A stretch of DNA of 27,608 bases from a virus, in IMG/VR virus record IMGVR_UViG_3300024520_000407, positions 1 to 27,608 of that record, one strand, 5' to 3'. Shown here piece by piece: positions 20,326 to 27,608 of the stretch. The notes below the pieces were generated by a model. That model ran no database searches, was not told where the DNA came from, and worked only from the letters and a program-made list of their open reading frames with translations. A program made the translations under genes and the position numbers. Numbering within the stretch: position 1 is the stretch's first letter; each line of letters begins with the position of its first letter.

Positions 20326-23300
20326 TTGAGCTTCAAGTAAGAAATGGAGATCTTTATGATTGGTTTCCTTTGGAACTTTCTGAGGATGCTGCTATACCTT
20401 TAACATATAGCTTTGCAGATCCAGAGAAGTTGATGAGCAGAGAAGCACCCTATTCAGGAACTTTTCTACTACCATTCTCAAACATAAACAATGATTTCTT
20501 TGAGAACTATTTTATGATAGACCTATCACAAGGATCATGGAGCACCGATATTTTCAAGCCAGAGAATCCAGTTCAATGCACTCTGTTGAATGATGGTGTT
20601 GCTTTGATAGAAGGAGTATTGCAATTATTAAGCGTATCTAAAACTGGACAAACGTATGAATGTGCTATCAGTGGAGGTGCAGGTGATCTATTCACTCAGA
20701 TGGGCAATACTAAGCTGAGAGAAGTATTTGCAAATCCAACAGATTACCAGTATGATAATACATCAGCAAATGTCATTGCTTCATGGACAACTGATATAAC
20801 AGATGGTAATGTTGGATCTGGTGTGCTTCGTATTCCATTAGTAGATAAGGCACTCAGTCAAGGAGGGCGGTTGTATGGTGATTTCGGAGTTGATGAAGGT
20901 GTATTCACTTCAAACTATTTACCAGCTACTCACCTCCTACCTTTCATGCAGATAGAACATATCTTCAGAAAGATACTATTTCACTTTGGCTTCTCACTTT
21001 CGAGTACTTTTATGGCAACTTCAATCTGGGCAAATTTGTACATGAGTTTAGGCAATGGAGCTAATGGATTGAAAACAACTCCATACTATGGATTCAAAGC
21101 TGGATTGACATCAGATATCACAGCTGGATCTGGTGGTGAAACTTTTGTGCTACCATTCAACACTACTTCTGGATCGGATCTATATGATCCAGACAATCAC
21201 TTTGACGAAACATCATATTCTTTTATTGTGCCAAGTGATATGTGGGCAGTGTTTGATTTCTCATTTGAAGTAGATAATTCATCACAAGCAGACTTCTGGG
21301 GAATTTTCAATGTTGAATTAAACTCATCTGATACAGTTCTTGCAAGTTTCGGATGGTCAATGGTGCAAGGAAGTCCAATAACACAACCATTCTCATATAC
21401 AATGCCACAATCGGTATTCTTGGAATATGGAATGGAGATTCAACTTACAATCACAACATATATGGAAGGTTGTGTAATTATAGCAGATCCAACAACAACA
21501 TTCTTCAGATGGTTATCATATGAGAGCACACCGATAAGTGGTGAGCCAGTTGATACGATTGCTAATATGCCAGATATCACATGCGCTGCATTTGTGAAAG
21601 ACTTAGTACAGAGATACAATCTTACTCTATTACCATCTACAAGTCCACAAGAACTCATATTAGAGCCATTAAGCGACTATATTGCATCGGGTGATGTATT
21701 GGATTGGTCTGAGAAATTAGATCACTCACAACCGTTTGTTGTAAAACCAGCCACAGAACTCAGAAGCAAAGATATCATATTCAATGACGGAGTAGATAAG
21801 GACTGGCCGAATCAATATCAGTTCACAGAATATGGAACTCCATTAGGTCAATACGGATACAGATCAGATGATACATATGCAGTTGGAACACATCAGAACA
21901 GCTCAGTATTTGGAGCAACAGCAATTCAACAGCTACCAACAGCAGATTGGAACTCAGTTGATGCAAACACGATAATATATCCACGTTTGTTTGGAGAAAG
22001 CAATGGCGCTCAAATACCAGTAGCACACAAACCAAAGATATTGTACTGGAATGGAACACAAACTACTGGAGGTCAAAGTATATACATAGGAACTACATCA
22101 ACAGCGGTTTATGGATGTATGACACCATTTCACACGCTACCAATAACAGATTCAACACAATCAACATATTGGAGGCATACATTAAAACAAGCATCTGGAT
22201 CACCTTTGATTGGTCAAAATTATGCACTTGGATTGGCCAGATCTTATTGGAGTGAATATCTACAACAGATATATTCAGAGGATGCAAGACTTGTGTTATG
22301 CCAGATAGCTATCACTCCAGCAGATATGAATCTCTTGACATTTGATGATAGGATTTTCATAGATGGAATATATTATAGAGTGATTGAGATAAGTGGATAC
22401 AATCCAGTTGATCCAAAACCAACACCAGTGAGGTTGATGAAATTGATAGATATCGGAGCTGTGACTTTGTTTCCTGATGATCAGTGTGTTTTGAATTATG
22501 TATCTTCAAACATAGATGGTACTACAAATTGGGTTGATGCTTCTGGAGTGGCTCAGAATCCAACTCTTGCATGTTGCGAAGCAGAAGGATTAACATATGC
22601 ACTTGATGGTACTACACCTGAATGTTGGTGGGATTGGCATTCAGATGGACATGATCCAGATATAACAGATGCACATCTACACGATGGAAAAAAAGATATA
22701 GGTTCAGGTGTTTCAGGAATACCAACGAGATCATTCTTTCCACAAGTACCAATTCCAGTTGGATCACAACAAGGAACACATCTACTCAGACAAAGCTCCA
22801 AGAATTTCAATATGGCTTGGTCACAGAATGGAACAGCAGCATATGTGAATAATACACTGAATGAAGGCATGGCATCTTCTATGGTCTTTCAATTGATGTG
22901 TGTTACAAATAGCACCACTGCTGTTGTGGCTGGAGTAGAAGGAAAATTGATAAGTGACATCATAATACCTATCAATTCAACAGCTCACTTTAAGATCAAT
23001 GCTCTGGGAGTGATATATGCAGCAGCAACATTACCAATAGGAGGTACATACTTCGTATCTCAATCCATTGTGCTCAAAAATATCAATGGAGTAATATCTA
23101 CAATTTCAGATACAGTGGTTGAGAGCAATCGAGATTCTGGATTGGCTGATCCAACTGTTTCAATAGCTCATGTGAGTGCATCAAAAAGAGATTACGTGCT
23201 GGATATTTCAGTAACGGGAGAAGATGATGTGAATACATCTTGGGTAATGGATGTGAATGTTACATATATGAATATGAGCAGCAGTTCATCAATCGTGAAT

Positions 23301-23375
23301 TTCGGCTTAATGACTGAAGCAAATGATTTCTTCGTATTAGAGAATAAGACTAAACTGGTAACAGAAGCAGCATGA
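20322..23375 (+). CDS. Tail tip / baseplate protein, 1017 aa
   Basis: The largest protein. Residues 1-110 (DWFPLELSEDAAIPLTYSFA, then YSGTFLLPFSNINNDFFENY, then GVALIEGVLQLLSVSKTGQT) match the N-terminal domain of large tail proteins that I recall in Bacteroidetes phages, where an early LTYSFxDPEKL-like stretch leads to a baseplate fold. The middle is beta-rich and aromatic. Residues 751-795 form an unusual Cys/Trp/His/Asp-rich patch (CCEAEGL, PECWWDWHSDGHDPD, DAHLHDG), which may be a metal site or binding patch. From 800 it becomes Ser/Thr/Val-rich, as in fibre tips or carbohydrate-binding ends. It lies before the tape measure, so a baseplate hub or host-binding protein is likely. Confidence 0.6.
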   Translation: MIELQVRNGDLYDWFPLELSEDAAIPLTYSFADPEKLMSREAPYSGTFLLPFSNINNDFFENYFMIDLSQGSWSTDIFKPENPVQCTLLNDGVALIEGVLQLLSVSKTGQTYECAISGGAGDLFTQMGNTKLREVFANPTDYQYDNTSANVIASWTTDITDGNVGSGVLRIPLVDKALSQGGRLYGDFGVDEGVFTSNYLPATHLLPFMQIEHIFRKILFHFGFSLSSTFMATSIWANLYMSLGNGANGLKTTPYYGFKAGLTSDITAGSGGETFVLPFNTTSGSDLYDPDNHFDETSYSFIVPSDMWAVFDFSFEVDNSSQADFWGIFNVELNSSDTVLASFGWSMVQGSPITQPFSYTMPQSVFLEYGMEIQLTITTYMEGCVIIADPTTTFFRWLSYESTPISGEPVDTIANMPDITCAAFVKDLVQRYNLTLLPSTSPQELILEPLSDYIASGDVLDWSEKLDHSQPFVVKPATELRSKDIIFNDGVDKDWPNQYQFTEYGTPLGQYGYRSDDTYAVGTHQNSSVFGATAIQQLPTADWNSVDANTIIYPRLFGESNGAQIPVAHKPKILYWNGTQTTGGQSIYIGTTSTAVYGCMTPFHTLPITDSTQSTYWRHTLKQASGSPLIGQNYALGLARSYWSEYLQQIYSEDARLVLCQIAITPADMNLLTFDDRIFIDGIYYRVIEISGYNPVDPKPTPVRLMKLIDIGAVTLFPDDQCVLNYVSSNIDGTTNWVDASGVAQNPTLACCEAEGLTYALDGTTPECWWDWHSDGHDPDITDAHLHDGKKDIGSGVSGIPTRSFFPQVPIPVGSQQGTHLLRQSSKNFNMAWSQNGTAAYVNNTLNEGMASSMVFQLMCVTNSTTAVVAGVEGKLISDIIIPINSTAHFKINALGVIYAAATLPIGGTYFVSQSIVLKNINGVISTISDTVVESNRDSGLADPTVSIAHVSASKRDYVLDISVTGEDDVNTSWVMDVNVTYMNMSSSSSIVNFGLMTEANDFFVLENKTKLVTEAA

Positions 23376-23557
23376 GAAAAAACTATATAAAAAATATGTT
23401 CATCACAGTTCCTAAAATTATCAAACTTGGAACTATGTCAGATTCTAAAACATATACAAAAGAGACAATTCGCTTTTATGGATATTATGAAGAAACTGGA
23501 TTCTCAGGATTTTTCAAGAAAGTATACATGGGTATAAAAGCCAGATTCAATGTCTAA
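23372..23557 (+). CDS. Small protein between tail tip and tape measure
   Basis: A 61-aa protein with start overlapping the previous gene (ATGA) and end overlapping the tape measure by eight bases. It is basic and aromatic (MRKNYIKNMFITVPKIIKLG, then RFYGYYEETGFSGFFKKVYM) with no transmembrane helix of usual length. No family is recognised. The tight coupling supports translation; a minor tail or chaperone role is a guess from position. Confidence 0.5.
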   Translation: MRKNYIKNMFITVPKIIKLGTMSDSKTYTKETIRFYGYYEETGFSGFFKKVYMGIKARFNV

Positions 23558-25400
23558 GACAGCCACAGTCAAACTCAAAACTGAAGGAGTAACACAACTC
23601 ACTTCAGAGCTAAACAAAGCTGCAAAAGCAGCTGACAATCTGGAAGATTCACTTGATGATACAGCAGAAGCAGCTGATGATGTAGGTGATGCATCTACTC
23701 AGATGAGTGGAGGGTTAGATCGCATGTCTGGTGGCCTGATAGGTATGTTCAAGGGAGCTGTGAAAGGAGCAAAGACATTTGTGCTTGGGTTGAAAACAAT
23801 GAAAGGTGCTATGATAGCAACTGGAGTTGGTGCGCTGGTTATATTGGTGGGATCTCTGGTTGCTTATTTCACGAAAACTAAGAAAGGAGCTGAGTTGCTA
23901 GAAGTTGCAACAGCAGCTCTTGGAGTAGTTATGGGAAAAATTACAGATGTTTTGTCTGATATGGGTGAAATTATGGTTGGAATCTTCACAGATCCAGTTC
24001 AATCAATTAAAGACTTCGGAAAGTTCTTGAAGGAGTTTGTGATGGATCGTGTTCAAAATCTTATGGATGGACTTGGTTTTCTTGGTTCAGCAGTTTCAAA
24101 GCTATTTAAAAGAGACTTTGCTGGAGCTATGGCTGATGCAAAGAAAGGAGTTGAGAATCTTGCAATGGCTAATCCAATGATAGCAGCCACTGTTCTTGTT
24201 GTGGGTGAGTTAGTTGATAAAACAAAAGAGCTTTATGATGAAACAAAGAAAGCTGTTGAAGCTCAAAATGATCTAACAAAATCAACTCAATTATTACGAC
24301 AAGCAGAAAGGGATTTGATAGTTGATGAAGCAGCGAAACTTGCCATAATAGCAAAACAAGAGGTGATTTCTAAAGACATCACAAAGAGTTATGCAGATAG
24401 AATTGCAGCAAATAAGAAAGCACAAGAAGCTGAAGCGTCTGTACATGCTCAGAGAGTTGCGAATGCAAAAGAAGCACTGAGGATTCACCAAGAAGAAATG
24501 GGTTTGACTAAGAGCTTAGAAGAAGATTATCAGCGTGAAGCAGAACTCATTGCAGCAGTAACAAATCTGGATACACAATCAGCAAAACTCAAGAAGAAAT
24601 TTGTGGTTGAAGAAGGTATGTTGCGTGAACAGATGGCTGCTGAAAAGAAAGCAGATGATGATGCAGAGGCTTTAAGGATTGACACATTGAGAAAAGCAAC
24701 ACAATCAGCACAGCAGAATGAGATTGATGTGATTGCAGCGAAGTATATTACTCTGAATGAGATGGCACAAGGGAATGCTGAAATTGAGAAAGCATTGAAG
24801 GAGAAACAAGATGCAGAGCTACTTGCCATCACAGAAAAATATGCTGTAAAAGAAGAAGAAGTTGAAAAAGAGAAGGAAAAAACCAAACAAGAATTAAGGC
24901 AAGAAACCATTGATGCTACTCTTGCAATGACAAATGCAGCATTCTCATTATTCGCTGCACTGGATCAAGGACGCGAAGATGATGATAAGAAAACAGCGAA
25001 GAAAAGATTTCAGAGAGCAAAGAAGATGCAGATTGCTGCTGCTGTTATGAGCACTGGATCAGCAATTGTTGCAGCACTTTCCGCACCTCCAGTAGGATTG
25101 GGAGTTCCAGCTGGTATACCCGGATCAATAGTTGCAGCATTAACTGGTGCAGCTTCAATTGTTTCAATAGCTAAGACTAGATTCGATTCTGGTGATACAA
25201 CTGTACCAGATGGACCAGCTCCACCAAGAGCAGAAAATCTCACATCAGCATTAGTACCAGATACATTTGCACCCAGTTCAACATCACCAACAGATACAGA
25301 ATCCTTAATAGATAAACCAGTGAAAGCATATGTTGTGGCTCAAGATATGACATCACAACAACAACTAGATGCTAACTTATTACATCACGCAACATTATGA
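23550..25400 (+). CDS. Tail tape measure protein
   Basis: A 616-aa protein. The start has polar repeats (LNKAAKAADNLEDSLDDTAE), then hydrophobic membrane-like helices (AMIATGVGALVILVGSLVAY, about 88-110, and others near 190-230), long coiled-coil regions with repeated Ala/Glu/Lys (about 240-450), a further hydrophobic patch (AAAVMSTGSAIVAAL, about 492-510), and a C-terminus (PVKAYVVAQDMTSQQQLDAN) that is the usual end of Bacteroidetes-phage tape measures. Its length sets the tail length: about 0.15 nm per residue gives roughly 90 nm. The position upstream of the capsid module rather than downstream of it is unusual. Confidence 0.85.
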   Translation: MSKTATVKLKTEGVTQLTSELNKAAKAADNLEDSLDDTAEAADDVGDASTQMSGGLDRMSGGLIGMFKGAVKGAKTFVLGLKTMKGAMIATGVGALVILVGSLVAYFTKTKKGAELLEVATAALGVVMGKITDVLSDMGEIMVGIFTDPVQSIKDFGKFLKEFVMDRVQNLMDGLGFLGSAVSKLFKRDFAGAMADAKKGVENLAMANPMIAATVLVVGELVDKTKELYDETKKAVEAQNDLTKSTQLLRQAERDLIVDEAAKLAIIAKQEVISKDITKSYADRIAANKKAQEAEASVHAQRVANAKEALRIHQEEMGLTKSLEEDYQREAELIAAVTNLDTQSAKLKKKFVVEEGMLREQMAAEKKADDDAEALRIDTLRKATQSAQQNEIDVIAAKYITLNEMAQGNAEIEKALKEKQDAELLAITEKYAVKEEEVEKEKEKTKQELRQETIDATLAMTNAAFSLFAALDQGREDDDKKTAKKRFQRAKKMQIAAAVMSTGSAIVAALSAPPVGLGVPAGIPGSIVAALTGAASIVSIAKTRFDSGDTTVPDGPAPPRAENLTSALVPDTFAPSSTSPTDTESLIDKPVKAYVVAQDMTSQQQLDANLLHHATL

Positions 25401-26251
25401 GAACAATTGAATTATTAATAGATGAAGAAATGGAGCTGTCAGGAATAACTGCTGTCAGTTTAGTACGGTTTCCAGCGATAGAGGAAAATTTTGTTTTCTT
25501 TAATCGTGGAGATAAATATGTTATGGCAAAAGTCGATGAAGCAAAAAGGATGCTAGTCGGGCCAGCACTCATTCCAGATAAAATGATTGCTAGATATGAC
25601 GAAGAAGAAGATGAAGAATATGAAGTTTTCTTTTCAGCTGAAACAGTCAGACAAGCATCACAGCTTTATATGAGAGAAGAAAAAACCAACTCACACACAT
25701 ATGAGCATGTTGATGATATCTCAGGATTGACAGTTGTAGAATCATGGTTGATTGAAGATCCAAAAAGAGATAAAGCTGCTTTATATGGATTTGATCTACC
25801 AATAGGAACATGGATGTTAGCAATGAAAATTTGGGATGAAAATATCTGGAATGCTATCATTGAAAAAGATGTTCGCGGTTTCAGTATTGAAGGATATTTC
25901 ACAGATGAATTGGTGAAAGCACAGAAGCTGGAAAGAGTGCCATGTCCAAACTGCCCAAAAGATACAGAAACTCTTGAGCAATTGAAATCACTTGTATTAG
26001 AAGAAATGGAAGCTGTATTCAGTCTTGATGGAAAACCTCTGTGGAGTACGATTGAAGAAGCAGAGTTGTATGGAGAGCTATTCAATAGATGTATTGGATA
26101 CCATGAGCATACAGTTGATGATATCGTGCTCTATATGGCTTGTGATAGTCATGAGACAAATGATAAAACACCATCACAAACAAATGCTCCATCATCTAGT
26201 AAATCACCAGCACCAAAACCACCGAGTAAACAATCACCCACTTCAAAGTAA
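25397..26251 (+). CDS. Prohead serine protease (XkdF-like, S78_2 type)
   Basis: A 284-aa protein starting in an ATGA overlap. The pattern of SLVRFPAIEENFVFFNR near 21, MLVGPALIPDKMIAR near 51, then KTNSHTYEH near 96 (putative catalytic His), VVESWLIEDPK near 113, and GTWMLAMKIWDENIW then VRGFSIEGYF near 137-169 (Ser near 165) fits XkdF-like Peptidase_S78_2. It would cleave scaffold and capsid during maturation. A CPNC motif follows near 181 and the C-terminus is a Ser/Pro/Lys-rich disordered tail. Gene order protease-scaffold-capsid supports the call. Confidence 0.8.
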   Translation: MRTIELLIDEEMELSGITAVSLVRFPAIEENFVFFNRGDKYVMAKVDEAKRMLVGPALIPDKMIARYDEEEDEEYEVFFSAETVRQASQLYMREEKTNSHTYEHVDDISGLTVVESWLIEDPKRDKAALYGFDLPIGTWMLAMKIWDENIWNAIIEKDVRGFSIEGYFTDELVKAQKLERVPCPNCPKDTETLEQLKSLVLEEMEAVFSLDGKPLWSTIEEAELYGELFNRCIGYHEHTVDDIVLYMACDSHETNDKTPSQTNAPSSSKSPAPKPPSKQSPTSK

Positions 26252-26305
26252 TAGCAAAGGGAACGGATTTAAGAAATTTATATATGTATTTGAACAAGTA
26301 ATATC

Positions 26306-26926
26306 ATGAGCAAAACAATTGACAAGATCAGAGGGTTGTTAAACCTTCCAAACCTCACCAAATTCTATGCTGAAGCAAGATTGGATGATGGTCGCTTAGT
26401 AGTAACAGAAGCTGAATCATTAGCTGTTGGAGTAGAGATCAGTGTGATGTCTGATGAGGGCAATGCAGACTATCTTGATGATGGTACATATGCTCTTGAG
26501 GATGGAACAGTACTTGTTGTTGCTGAAGGTCGCATAACACAATTAGGTGAAGATGAACCAGAAGCAGAAGAAGAAGTTGATGTTGAAGTGGAGATGGCTG
26601 AAGGTGATGAAGCTGATGTACAAGATTGGGATGGTATGGAGAAACGTATTCAGAATCTTGAAGATGCTGTTGCGGATCTCAAGCGAGAAAAAGAAGGAGG
26701 TGATGATGAAGTATCTGAAGAACTGAGTGAATTATCTTCTGAAATTAATGCAGCATTTGAGCACATGATGGAACGTCTTTCAGCTATTGAAAACGAACCA
26801 GCTTCTCAAGGTGTGAATCACTCACCGACAAAAAATAATAGTAAGGACATGAATCAAGAAACCTTTTCATCTTTGAAAACTGGAGACCGAGCACATGCAA
26901 TCATTTCAAACTTCGCAAAAAACTAA
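26306..26926 (+). CDS. Capsid scaffolding protein
   Basis: A 206-aa acidic protein between protease and capsid genes. Residues 17-87 are a small beta-like domain (LTKFYAEARLDDGRLVVTEA, EDGTVLVVAEGRITQL); residues 90-135 are strongly acidic (EDEPEAEEEVDVEVEMAEGD); residues 112-165 form a coiled coil (MEKRIQNLEDAVADLKREKE and SEINAAFEHMMERLSAIENE). It ends with a basic, Asn-rich tail. This is a typical scaffold layout: helical and acidic, assembled inside the prohead and removed by the neighbouring protease. The start follows an A+T-rich leader. Confidence 0.8.
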   Translation: MSKTIDKIRGLLNLPNLTKFYAEARLDDGRLVVTEAESLAVGVEISVMSDEGNADYLDDGTYALEDGTVLVVAEGRITQLGEDEPEAEEEVDVEVEMAEGDEADVQDWDGMEKRIQNLEDAVADLKREKEGGDDEVSEELSELSSEINAAFEHMMERLSAIENEPASQGVNHSPTKNNSKDMNQETFSSLKTGDRAHAIISNFAKN

Positions 26927-26927
26927 A

Positions 26928-27608
26928 ATGAAGTATATTAAAAAAACCTCATTCAACGCAGAGGAAAAAAGTGTTGCAAATAAGTATGAGTTTGATGGCC
27001 CGACATTAACTTCCCCAACATACGCTGGAGAGTTAGCTTTGCCATTCGTAAGTGCTGCTTTGAAAAGTGGAACTACATTAGCAAATGGATACATCAGAAC
27101 CATTGATGACGTATATTACAAAGCTGTTATCAATCAAATTGCTGGAGCTTCATTAATAGCTGATGCAACATGCGATTTCACAGATGCTGGATCTGTAACA
27201 ATTACAGAGAACGTATTGACTACAAAAGAACTAGCTGTCAATATTGATCTTTGCAAAAAGACAATGCGACAGTCATGGTTAGCATCTGAAACTGGAAACA
27301 GTCTCAATTCAAATATGCCAACAGCATTCACAGATTATGTCATTGGACATATCGCTGGATTAGTTGCTCAACAAGTTGAGAATGATATCTGGACTGGTGC
27401 TGATGGAACAGCTGGAGAATTTGAAGGATTCACAACAGCTACAACTGGAATCTTAGTCACAGATTCAACTGTGAATGATGTAACATTGACAACAACTTTC
27501 TCAGCTTCAAATATCGTTGCAGAATTTATGAAAATTCTTAATGTAGTCACATCTCCAGTTCTTGGAAAAGCAGATTTCGCATTGTACTGTTCTCCAAAGA
27601 CTTTATTC
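26928..27608 (+). CDS. Major capsid protein, truncated by the right edge
   Basis: The first 227 codons of a gene that runs off the window in frame. It follows the scaffold stop by one base. The sequence has FVSAALKSGTTLANGYIRTI, then DVYYKAVINQIAGASLIADA near 63, TENVLTTKELAVNIDLCKKT near 90, and an Ala/Thr-rich stretch (WTGADGTAGEFEGFTTATTG) typical of the central domain of HK97-fold capsid proteins in Bacteroidetes phages. Expected full length is about 330-350 aa, so roughly 100-120 residues lie outside. The place after protease and scaffold supports the identity. The 5-codon frame at the left edge could be its end. Confidence 0.8.
   Translation, partial: MKYIKKTSFNAEEKSVANKYEFDGPTLTSPTYAGELALPFVSAALKSGTTLANGYIRTIDDVYYKAVINQIAGASLIADATCDFTDAGSVTITENVLTTKELAVNIDLCKKTMRQSWLASETGNSLNSNMPTAFTDYVIGHIAGLVAQQVENDIWTGADGTAGEFEGFTTATTGILVTDSTVNDVTLTTTFSASNIVAEFMKILNVVTSPVLGKADFALYCSPKTLF

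Overview
The window is almost all of a small, A+T-rich tailed-phage (siphovirus-type) genome whose host is most likely a member of the Bacteroidetes. The host call rests on four things. The translation starts lack Shine-Dalgarno sequences and sit behind A-rich leaders. One good TTG-N22-TATATTTG promoter is present. Arginine and glycine are mostly AGA and GGA. The portal, tape measure, connector, replication and small early proteins look like those of Bacteroidetes phages (family calls from memory, not searched). Every protein gene is on the + strand, usually with ATGA, GTGA or TAATG overlaps; the only minus-strand gene found is a tRNA.

Layout. (1) 1-4.15 kb, late head and connector genes: probable major tail protein, an internal terminator, a beta-rich virion protein, portal with an extra C-terminal domain, head-tail connector, and a fibre/appendage protein. 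(2) 4.15-5.5 kb: three very small membrane proteins (holin candidates) and a calcineurin-like metallophosphoesterase. (3) 5.5-5.77 kb: non-coding; two hairpins, a rho-independent terminator and a Bacteroidetes-type promoter, separating the late block from the next transcription unit. (4) 5.77-9.57 kb: a run of tiny uncharacterised early genes, three of which share a 12-nt start leader. (5) 9.57-13.3 kb: OB-fold-like protein, small HTH protein, DnaD/DnaT-like replication initiator, a conserved Bacteroidetes-phage protein, C5-cytosine methyltransferase-like protein, DUF5675 protein and a NinG-type protein. (6) 13.3-15.4 kb: sigma-like regulator, a conserved small protein, a ParB-domain protein, a Mom-like DNA-modification protein and an antisense tRNA-Gly(UCC). 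(7) 15.4-25.4 kb: both terminase subunits, a tail-assembly chaperone with an apparent -1 frameshift at a T9 run, tail terminator-like and gp10-like proteins, two large tail/baseplate proteins and a 616-aa tape measure. (8) 25.4-27.6 kb: XkdF-like prohead protease, acidic scaffold and a major capsid protein that runs off the right edge.

How it works together: the phage appears to borrow host polymerase and helicase, since no polymerase or helicase gene is visible. It loads them with its own initiator, modifies its DNA with up to two enzymes (C5-MTase-like and Mom-like with ParB-like partner), and may switch to late transcription through the sigma-like protein. The left edge begins with a few in-frame codons and a stop, consistent with but not proof of the end of the capsid gene cut at the right edge, so this may be an opened circle with a short piece missing. 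No integrase, lysogeny repressor cassette, CRISPR array or insertion sequence was seen. The least ordinary features are the terminase-tail-head gene order, the antisense tRNA, the frameshift site, the modification cluster and the structured non-coding RNA candidate.
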